This document shows positions 54,723 through 64,000 of a stretch of DNA of 64,000 nucleotides, in pieces. The notes beneath the pieces were generated by a model, which was not told where the DNA came from, did no database searches, and saw only the letters and a program-made list of their open reading frames with translations. Both the position numbers and the translations under genes were made by a program. The number at the start of each line of letters is the position of its first letter. Position 1 is the first letter of the stretch. This DNA is from Synechococcus sp. PCC 7336. Lineage in GTDB: Bacteria > Cyanobacteriota > Cyanobacteriia > Thermostichales > PCC-7336. The stretch spans positions 3,103,737-3,167,736 of the forward strand of contig NZ_CM001776.1 in assembly GCF_000332275.1 (NCBI RefSeq), read 5' to 3'.

Positions 54723-54986
54723 CTAGACCAATTGCAGCATGGAGTCGAGTTTCCCTTCGCGTTCGAGGGCATAAATGTCGTCGCAGCCACCAACGTGAAC
54801 GTCGTCGATGAAGATTTGCGGTACCGAACTGCGACCGTTGGCCCGTTCCATCATTGCGAGCCTAGCTTCGCGATCGCCATCAATCTCGTACTCGACGTAT
54901 TCCACCCCTTTATCATCCAGTAGCTGCTTGGCACGAATGCAGAAGGGACACATTTGCCAAGTATAAATCTCGATATTTGAGGCCAT
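54723..54986 (-). CDS. grxC: Glutaredoxin 3
   Basis: 87 residues, dithiol glutaredoxin with the CPFC active site at residues 13-16, the glutathione-binding SVPQIFIDDVHVGGCDDI segment and normal length. It reduces disulfides and glutathionylated proteins using glutathione made by the next gene, gshB. Confidence 0.95.
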   Translation of the reverse strand: MASNIEIYTWQMCPFCIRAKQLLDDKGVEYVEYEIDGDREARLAMMERANGRSSVPQIFIDDVHVGGCDDIYALEREGKLDSMLQLV

Positions 54987-55083
54987 AAGCTTCAGACTGA
55001 AGGAGAATTCTTGTTTACTGATCTTAATACAAACTTCAACAGCCTGGCGACTTCAGCGGACCGGACTCGATCGCTCTCAACTC

Positions 55084-55755
55084 TCACTCAAACGAGATGC
55101 GACCCCGATAGCGTCCGATAATCGTCAAGCCTTTGTCGGAGCTATTCATATCGATGGTAAAGGGGGGAAACTTGGGATTGTCGCTGATGACACTCACTAA
55201 CGAACCGGGCAGTTTTTGCAGGCGCTTGACTAACAGATCGCCATCCATTTGAAACACATAAATGCCGTCCCGCAACTCCGACACCTGGCGATCGACAAAA
55301 ATGGTATCCCCATCCACGAGCGTCGGGGCCATACTATCGCCATTCACAGTAATGAGGCTGAGACCGGCAGGGCTAGCCCCTAACTTGGACCGCAACCACT
55401 GCCGTTCGAAGGCGATCGCCTCTGTAATATCTTCTTCTCGTACCAATATCCCGGCACCCGCAGAAGCCTCGGCATCCACTAGCGGAATGCAGACGTAATC
55501 CTCGGAATCGGCGATCGCCCCATCCCCCTGCAACTGCATCGGCCCTTCGCCAGCAATCAGCCATTGCAAACTGACCGCTGCCGTCTCTGCGATCGCGATC
55601 GCCTTATCGATTCCCGGCACTGCCGTGCCTTTGAGATAGCTGCGCAGACTGGTATCGCTCAATCCAGCCCGCTTGCCAAAGGCATAAACAGCTTCATCGC
55701 CGATCGCCTGCCGCAATCGGACTGCAAACGCTTTCAATCGATCACCATACGCCAT
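55084..55755 (-). CDS. S24-type (LexA/CI-like) repressor with HTH and self-cleaving peptidase domain
   Basis: 223 residues. HTH domain (about 1-65, ALGDEAVYAFGKRAGLSDTSLRSYLKGTAVP pattern). The C-terminal S24 peptidase domain has the catalytic Ser141 (NGDSMAPTLVDGD) and Lys177 (LLVKRLQ); the likely cleavage point is Ala99-Gly100. This is a phage-repressor form rather than the classic LexA. ATG 55755 has AGGTGAT upstream. Two direct repeats upstream are candidate operators. It may be domesticated from a prophage; no other phage gene is near. Confidence 0.88.
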   Translation of the reverse strand: MAYGDRLKAFAVRLRQAIGDEAVYAFGKRAGLSDTSLRSYLKGTAVPGIDKAIAIAETAAVSLQWLIAGEGPMQLQGDGAIADSEDYVCIPLVDAEASAGAGILVREEDITEAIAFERQWLRSKLGASPAGLSLITVNGDSMAPTLVDGDTIFVDRQVSELRDGIYVFQMDGDLLVKRLQKLPGSLVSVISDNPKFPPFTIDMNSSDKGLTIIGRYRGRISFE

Positions 55756-55776
55756 CAAAATCACCTGTTGCGCGGA

Positions 55777-55793
55777 ATTCAGTGAGGAAACCT
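55777..55793. promoter_or_regulatory. Candidate operator, proximal copy
   Basis: ATTCAGTGAGGAAACCT, 15 of 17 identical to the copy at 55862-55878 in the same orientation. It lies 22 bases before the repressor start. Two direct copies in front of an S24 repressor suggest self-regulation. Confidence 0.45.
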
Positions 55794-55861
55794 GCTGCAA
55801 GTCTACACCAAGCAGTTGACATTCTCAACTTATGCGGTTAATTTTACCAGTAATTCACTTT

Positions 55862-55878
55862 ATTCAGTGAGTAAATCT
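55862..55878. promoter_or_regulatory. Candidate operator, distal copy
   Basis: ATTCAGTGAGTAAATCT, the second copy of the repeat at 55777-55793. It also overlaps an inverted repeat, TCACT-TTATTC-AGTGA (55855-55870), so the site may be bound as a palindrome. Confidence 0.45.
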
Positions 55879-55929
55879 CCAGGAATTCGTCGAATCAACC
55901 ATTCGGGTGGCCCCTGGTTCTCAGCCCTC

Positions 55930-56001
55930 TAATACCGCCATAACACCTAATACCGCCATAACGCCTAATACCGCCATAACGCCTAATATCGCCATAATTC
56001 A
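55930..56001. repeat. 18-bp tandem repeat, four units
   Basis: Units of the form TAATACCGCCATAACGCC at 55930-55947, 55948-55965, 55966-55983 and, diverged, 55984-56001. It ends one base before the ribosome site of the next gene, so the array sits in that gene's 5' leader or promoter. There are no spacers, so it is not a CRISPR array. Confidence 0.9.
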
Positions 56002-56016
56002 TAAGGAGTTCAAATC

Positions 56017-56268
56017 GTGAGCGCACAACCCAGTTCCCCATTCCCTACCCCTCAGCCTTTGCGCAGCCGCCGCGCCTCGAACCCTCGCGTTTCGAGGGGC
56101 AAGCCAGCTCGATCCGGGCAGGGAGATTGCTGCACTCGTCAGACTGCCGCGCTTGAATCCAAGCAGCCTGACAAGACGATCGCTCAGCAGCGCTTGCATC
56201 GAGATCTGGAGCGGCTGCGGGAGGCAAGGAAGGTGCGGCAGATTTTTGCCCAAAACTCGATTCTCTAA
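56017..56268 (+). CDS. Small basic protein, unknown
   Basis: 83 residues, Pro/Ser/Arg-rich N-terminal half and a helical, charged C-terminal half (IAQQRLHRDLERLREARKVRQIFAQ). The GTG start at 56017 has a strong AAGGAG nine bases upstream, which supports translation. No family recognised. The tandem repeat immediately before it may influence its expression. The next gene, crtP, follows in the same direction. Confidence 0.55.
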   Translation: MSAQPSSPFPTPQPLRSRRASNPRVSRGKPARSGQGDCCTRQTAALESKQPDKTIAQQRLHRDLERLREARKVRQIFAQNSIL

Positions 56269-56346
56269 GGCTGGGCGGGACTCGATCGCAGCACTAATCC
56301 GCAACATGTTTATCGAAATGTAACAGATTGCAAATACAATAGTTGA

Positions 56347-57798
<1,452 letters not shown>

Positions 57799-57869
57799 TC
57801 TGACCGTTCTGCTCCCCGCATATTCCGTTCCGCGATCTAGCTTGATTCCAGTTGCCCTTGTTAGGTGTA

Positions 57870-58745
57870 ATGACCTCCCTGACCCAATCGATCGAACTCT
57901 GTCGGCGAATTACCGCCCACCACGCTAAGACGTTCTACTTGGGATCGTTGTTGATGCCTGCGGATAAGCGGCATGCCATCTGGGCGATTTATGCCTGGTT
58001 GCGGCAAACCGACGAACTTGTAGACGGTGCGGAAGCCGAGGGGCTTTCTCCAAAAGCGCTGCAGTCAAAACTGGATGGCTGGGCAGAGCGCATGGAGTCT
58101 CTATTCGAGACTGACACCTCGTCTGTAAAAACGGAGATTGCTCTGGCGGATGCCATTGCTCGCTACAAAATCCCCATTCGACCCTTTCGGGAGATGATTG
58201 CGGGGCAGCGGATGGATTTAGAGCGCGATCGCTATGAAACTTGGGAGGAATTGCGGCTCTATTGCTATCGCGTTGCCGGCACTGTCGGGGAAATGTCTTC
58301 AGCCATTATGGGGTTTGCCCCCGGTCGAGAGGCGATGGAGGAGGCGATCTCGCTGGGATTGGCGATGCAGCTCACCAATATTTTGCGGGATGTGGGGGAA
58401 GATGCCCGTCGCGGTCGCATTTATCTGCCGTCAGAAGACCTGAAGAAATTTAACTATTCCGAGCAAGATTTGTTCGAGTACGTGGTCGATCGCCGTTGGA
58501 TTGCACTGATGGATTTTGAAATTCAGCGGGCGCGGGATCTGTATGCCAAAGCGGAGTCGGGAATTTCGTCCCTGCAGCGGGATGCCCGCTGGCCGGTGTG
58601 GGCTTCTCTGATGCTGTACCGACAAATTTTGAATGCGATCGAACGCAATCACTATCAAGTCTTTCGCAATCGCGCCTATGTCTCCAAACTGCGCAAGGCT
58701 GTCGCACTTCCCTTGGCTTGGTGGCGAGCCCAATATCGTTACTAA
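57870..58745 (+). CDS. crtB: Phytoene synthase
   Basis: 291 residues, condenses two geranylgeranyl diphosphates to phytoene, the first committed carotenoid step. The two Asp-rich motifs are DELVD (near residue 50) and the DVGEDARRGRIYLP segment; AMQLTNILRDVGED is the conserved signature. ATG 57870 is preferred over the TTG at 57852. It is 71 bases after crtP. Confidence 0.96.
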   Translation: MTSLTQSIELCRRITAHHAKTFYLGSLLMPADKRHAIWAIYAWLRQTDELVDGAEAEGLSPKALQSKLDGWAERMESLFETDTSSVKTEIALADAIARYKIPIRPFREMIAGQRMDLERDRYETWEELRLYCYRVAGTVGEMSSAIMGFAPGREAMEEAISLGLAMQLTNILRDVGEDARRGRIYLPSEDLKKFNYSEQDLFEYVVDRRWIALMDFEIQRARDLYAKAESGISSLQRDARWPVWASLMLYRQILNAIERNHYQVFRNRAYVSKLRKAVALPLAWWRAQYRY

Positions 58746-58765
58746 ACTAATGCTCCCGTTTGTTT

Positions 58766-58802
58766 CCCCCCTCTCCCGAGGGAGAGGGGCCGGGGGTGAG
58801 GG
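58766..58802. repeat. Dispersed palindromic repeat, CCCCTCTCCC/GGGAGAGGGG
   Basis: Perfect 10-bp inverted arms at 58768-58777 and 58780-58789, followed by CCGGGGGTGAGGG. This sequence type recurs between genes of many bacteria, including cyanobacteria. It sits between the convergent crtB and fusA genes and may act as a bidirectional transcription barrier. Confidence 0.75.
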
Positions 58803-58836
58803 CATGCAGAGCCATCCAACTCAGGTTGGGCTAGAT

Positions 58837-60921
<2,085 letters not shown>

Positions 60922-61361
60922 AGTCCGGTGTGTGAGTTCAGTGCTACCAACTGTTGCAGCCCTCCTGCATTCAGAAGAGCAGAAGAGAAGTACCTTCGCC
61001 GCTAACGGGAGTCCAATCGCGATCGCCAGGAGATTCGGGTGAAGTCCAACGATCGTAGCAACATTGCCGATTGTAAAGCAACTTTGAGGTGTATTGACCA
61101 CAAAGATGCATAGCGACCCGTGCCAAAGGGCATTAACCCTTCAGTAAAGTATGGACAGATTGAGACCCGATCGCATCTTTTATCGGTCTGGTATCTGTCT
61201 GGAAAGGGGAACGGGCTGGTTGTCACTGTGGCGACAGAATTGCAATACAACTGCACTTATCCGATCGCCTCTCAGCCACTTTATAGCCTTGCCCGTATTC
61301 ATCCAGACTCGGACAGTTTAGCTAGATTGGAGTGACTAACTCTGTTTGCGAGGGTAGCCCG
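60922..61361. other. 440-base upstream region of fusA, no gene
   Basis: Part of it stays open in the fusA frame by chance. It should contain the fusA promoter and leader. No riboswitch or other element was recognised. Confidence 0.4.
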
Positions 61362-61445
61362 ATGAGCTGGGTGACGGTTGCCACAATTGGTTTGATGTTT
61401 GCGGGAGCGATCGCCCTTTTAGTCCGTTTATCAAAACCCAATTAA
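61362..61445 (+). CDS. Possible 27-residue single-helix membrane peptide
   Basis: A frame of 28 codons, MSWVTVATIGLMFAGAIALL and then a short Arg/Lys tail. It is one hydrophobic helix with a cytoplasmic positive end, the form of small photosynthetic or respiratory complex subunits. AGGG lies eight bases before the ATG. It is not one of the Psb, Psa or Pet subunits I can recall. It precedes the ABC operon by 96 bases. Confidence 0.4.
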   Translation: MSWVTVATIGLMFAGAIALLVRLSKPN

Positions 61446-61541
61446 GTTCGGGCGATCGCTCGCCCCGATCGCAGGCTGCGATCTTGCCTTCTGCAGACGC
61501 CAGCATTCAGTTAGCATCGAGAGGGCATTAGCATCGAGTGC

Positions 61542-62525
61542 ATGGCAGCGATCGCGGTTGAATCTTTGAGTAAGTCCTACCCGGTGGCGGTCAAGCAGCC
61601 GGGGTTGGCCGGGACGTTGCGACATTTTTTTCGGCGCACCTACCGGCAGGTGGAGGCAGTGCGGCAGGTGTCGTTTCAGATCGAGCCGGGAGAAGTGGTG
61701 GGGTTTTTGGGGCCGAATGGGGCGGGCAAAACCACCACGCTAAAAATGCTGACGGGACTGATTCATCCCAGCTCGGGCCGAGTCAGGGTGGTGGGGTTCG
61801 AGCCTTTCCAGCGCAAGCGGGGGTTTTTAGAAAAAATCACCTTGGTCATGGGTCAAAAGCAGCAACTGATTTGGGACTTGCCCGCGCTCGACTCCCTCAA
61901 AATCAATGCGGCAGTATACGGCATTGACGACTCCGCGTTTCAGCGGCGGGTGGGGGAGTTGAGCGAGATGCTGGCTCTGGAAAGCAAGCTGACCCAACCG
62001 GTGCGCAAACTGTCATTGGGGGAGCGCATGAAGGCGGAGCTGCTGGCGGCACTGTTGCACCAACCCACGGTTCTGTTTCTGGACGAGCCTACGCTGGGTT
62101 TGGATGTCAATGCTCAGGTGGCGGTGCGGGATTTTTTGCGTCAGTATAACGAGCGCTATCGGGCCACGATTTTGCTAACCAGCCACTACATGGCGGACAT
62201 TACGGCTCTGTGCGATCGCGTTCTCGTCATCTACGAAGGCCAAGCGATCTACGATGGCAGATTGGACAGCCTGCTGGAAAAATTTGCCCCCTACCGCGAA
62301 GTCAAGGTGGAGTTGGCCCGCGATTACCCCCGAGCGCAATTGAGCAGCTATGGCGAATTACAGGGGCTAGAGGGGCGGCAGGCTCGATTTGTCCTGCAGC
62401 GCGATCGCCTGACTGCCACGGTGGCTCAACTACTGGCAGATTTAGAGGTGGCGGACCTAACCGTGACCGATCCCCCCGTTGAAGAGGTCATCGGTCGGGT
62501 GTTTCGAGCGGGAGCCGTGGCATGA
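61542..62525 (+). CDS. ABC-2 type exporter, ATP-binding protein
   Basis: 327 residues, COG4586-like. Walker A GPNGAGKTT, a QLIWDLPALDSL region in place of the usual Q-loop surroundings, signature LSLGERMKAEL (as is typical of this subfamily), Walker B VLFLDEPTLGLD and H-loop LLTSHYMADI. It forms an operon with two permeases; the first overlaps it by four bases (ATGA). The substrate is unknown; relatives are linked to antibiotic or daunorubicin-like export. Confidence 0.92.
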   Translation: MAAIAVESLSKSYPVAVKQPGLAGTLRHFFRRTYRQVEAVRQVSFQIEPGEVVGFLGPNGAGKTTTLKMLTGLIHPSSGRVRVVGFEPFQRKRGFLEKITLVMGQKQQLIWDLPALDSLKINAAVYGIDDSAFQRRVGELSEMLALESKLTQPVRKLSLGERMKAELLAALLHQPTVLFLDEPTLGLDVNAQVAVRDFLRQYNERYRATILLTSHYMADITALCDRVLVIYEGQAIYDGRLDSLLEKFAPYREVKVELARDYPRAQLSSYGELQGLEGRQARFVLQRDRLTATVAQLLADLEVADLTVTDPPVEEVIGRVFRAGAVA

Positions 62526-63310
62526 GGCAGGTGTTGCGCAGGGCGCGCGTCTTGCTGGTGGTGTATTACGCCTACATGCTGGAGTATCGGGCCGAGCTGG
62601 TGTTTTGGCTGCTCTCGGGCACACTGCCATTCATTGTTATGGGCATTTGGATGGAGGCGGCTCGAACGGGCAGTTTCCCCCTATCGCCGCTGGAGTTTGC
62701 CCGCTATTTTCTTGCGGTCTTCCTAATCCGCCAACTCAGTGTTGTCTGGGTGATTTGGGATTTCGAGAAAGAGATATTAGAGGGCAAGCTCTCTCCCCTC
62801 CTGCTGCAGCCAATCGATCCGGTGTGGCGGCATTTTGCCGGACATGCTGCCGAACGTATCGCCCGCACGCCATTCATTGCAATCGCCGTGGGCTTTTTCT
62901 TCTGTCTCTATCCTGCAGCCTTTTGGCTGCCAAGGCTCGATCGCCTATTGATGTTTGCGATCGCGGCTGGGGCTGTGTTTGCGATGCGGTTTCTGATTCA
63001 GTACACGCTGGCAATCTCGTCCTTTTGGATCGAACGGTCCACGGCACTGTTCAACTTGTGGTTTCTGTTCTATATTTTCTTGTCGGGCATGATTGCCCCG
63101 CTAGATGTGTTTCCCGAGGCAGTGAGACAGGTGGTGTTGTGGACGCCACTGCCCTATCTGGTGGATTTTCCGGCCAATTTGCTGTTGGGGCGTCCAGTAA
63201 GCATCGGGCAGGCGATCGCGGTGTTTGCCATCTGGGGTGGAGTTCTGCTGGCACTGAATCGCTGGCTGTGGCGGCGGGGGTTGCGGCACTACTCGGCGAT
63301 GGGAGCGTAG
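62522..63310 (+). CDS. ABC-2 type permease, first subunit
   Basis: 262 residues with six predicted membrane helices, COG4587-like. It includes VLLVVYYAYMLEYRAELVFWLLSG at the N-terminus and LLQPIDPVWRHFAGHAAERI in the first cytoplasmic loop, the coupling region of this family. It overlaps the ATPase gene by four bases and is followed three bases later by the second permease. Confidence 0.9.
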   Translation: MRQVLRRARVLLVVYYAYMLEYRAELVFWLLSGTLPFIVMGIWMEAARTGSFPLSPLEFARYFLAVFLIRQLSVVWVIWDFEKEILEGKLSPLLLQPIDPVWRHFAGHAAERIARTPFIAIAVGFFFCLYPAAFWLPRLDRLLMFAIAAGAVFAMRFLIQYTLAISSFWIERSTALFNLWFLFYIFLSGMIAPLDVFPEAVRQVVLWTPLPYLVDFPANLLLGRPVSIGQAIAVFAIWGGVLLALNRWLWRRGLRHYSAMGA

Positions 63311-63313
63311 GGG

Positions 63314-64000
63314 ATGGCAGGGTTGTGGCGCTACCTGCGGGTGCTGGGATTGTTTTGGGGCGCAGCGCTGGCGGCTGAGATGGAATATCGCGCCAATTTT
63401 GTGGTGGCGGCGTTGAGTAGTTTGGGAAATTTGGCGGGCAGTGTGTTCAGCCTGTTTTTGTTTTATCGGACCGGCTATACGTTTCAGGGGTGGAGTTGGG
63501 AAGAGGCGTTGGTGGTATTGGGCATTTTCACGCTGCTGCAGGGCCTTTCCAATACGTTTTTGGCTCCCAATCTCAATAAAATCGTGCGACTGGTTCAAGA
63601 GGGTACACTCGATTTTGTCTTGCTCAAACCGATTAGCAGTCAGTTCCAACTGTCGTTTCGAGCCATGTCCCCTTGGGGATTGCCAGATGTGTTTTTCGGC
63701 AGTGGGATGGTCTTGTTTGCCGGCGATCGTCTCCATCTCTCCCCGGCTGCCTATCTATTCGGTCTTCCCCCTCTTGCCTTTGGCATTCTCAGTCTTTACA
63801 GTCTCTGGTTTATTCTCGGAGCCACCAGTGTTTGGTTTGTCAAAATCTATAACGTGACTGAAGTGTTGCGGGGATTATTGGAAGCCGGTCGCTATCCAAT
63901 TGTGGCCTATCCAGCTATCTATCGATTCTTTTTCACGTTTGTGATTCCCGTCGCTTTTCTCACCAGTGTGCCGGCGGAGGCGGTTGTGGGGCGGGCGCAG
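63314..64000 (+). CDS. ABC-2 type permease, second subunit (cut by window edge)
   Basis: From ATG 63314 the frame is open to the end of the window (229 residues), COG3694-like. Segments such as LAAEMEYRANFVVAALSSLGNLAG, VRLVQEGTLDFVLLKPISSQF and FFFTFVIPVAFLTSVPAEA match the partner permease family, which ends about 30-40 residues further on. With the two preceding genes it completes a heteromeric exporter. Confidence 0.9.
   Translation, partial: MAGLWRYLRVLGLFWGAALAAEMEYRANFVVAALSSLGNLAGSVFSLFLFYRTGYTFQGWSWEEALVVLGIFTLLQGLSNTFLAPNLNKIVRLVQEGTLDFVLLKPISSQFQLSFRAMSPWGLPDVFFGSGMVLFAGDRLHLSPAAYLFGLPPLAFGILSLYSLWFILGATSVWFVKIYNVTEVLRGLLEAGRYPIVAYPAIYRFFFTFVIPVAFLTSVPAEAVVGRAQ

Noticed and set aside
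55930-56001. CRISPR array
   Set aside because: Repeat units are contiguous with no spacers, and no cas gene is near.
60922-61101. 60-codon N-terminal extension of EF-G
   Set aside because: EF-G homology begins at ATG 60921; the extension is chance open frame in the upstream region.
61120-61335. 71-codon frame between fusA and the small peptide
   Set aside because: No ribosome site, no family likeness, and it lies in the expected fusA promoter region.

Overview
The window comes from a cyanobacterial chromosome. Evidence is the very frequent HIP1 octamer (GCGATCGC), the sufBCD operon divergent from sufR, crtP (phytoene desaturase) with crtB, a Tic20-like protein, HmpF with a pilG-pilH-pilI-pilJ-pilL taxis operon, a DUF3386 protein and a Mo-nitrogenase C-terminal-type protein. 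No rRNA, tRNA or CRISPR array was seen. The species was not identified.

Layout. 0-4.2 kb: Fe-S cluster assembly (sufD cut by the left edge, sufC, sufB) divergent from sufR, with two SufR-type operators between. 4.5-10.7 kb: a coiled-coil acidic protein, queD, a ferritin-like protein, corA, a DoxX-like membrane protein, ybeY and dgkA. 10.7-14.6 kb: a leftward operon tic20-moaC-ABC exporter-DUF21/CBS protein. 14.6-18.7 kb: a gene-poor, AT-richer stretch with small tandem repeats, a MITE-like insertion, a Mo-nitro_C protein, a decayed thioredoxin reductase and a pentapeptide protein. 18.8-24.9 kb: Rieske oxygenase, pilT, an LpxB-related protein, DUF3386, and an AraC/methyltransferase DNA repair protein. 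25.0-33.6 kb: a compact biosynthetic operon of acyl-adenylating ligase with carrier domain, a thiamine-diphosphate lyase-like protein, a one-module NRPS (C-A-PCP-TE plus Ig-like tail) and a membrane protein. 33.7-36.8 kb: ftsH and tyrA. 36.8-48.5 kb: hmpF divergent from the five-gene type IV pilus taxis operon. 48.5-53.8 kb: moaB followed by an accessory region with a decayed sodium/solute symporter, two toxin-antitoxin pairs each followed by an integron-type attC site, and an IS66 fragment. 53.8-64 kb: gshB-grxC, an S24-type repressor, crtP-crtB, an EF-G gene, and an ABC-2 type exporter operon cut by the right edge.

Two places look most likely to hold something undescribed. The first is the 25-33.6 kb operon: a carrier-bound acyl chain is probably met by a thiamine-dependent enzyme that lacks the usual activating glutamate, then joined to a predicted valine and released by a thioesterase with a cysteine nucleophile. 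The second is the 51.6-53.5 kb pair of toxin-antitoxin cassettes bounded by attC-like sites with no integrase in view (a CALIN-like arrangement). A third idea is a repeated acidic DLxxLF-type motif shared by PilJ, PilL and the unplaced coiled-coil protein at 4.5 kb.
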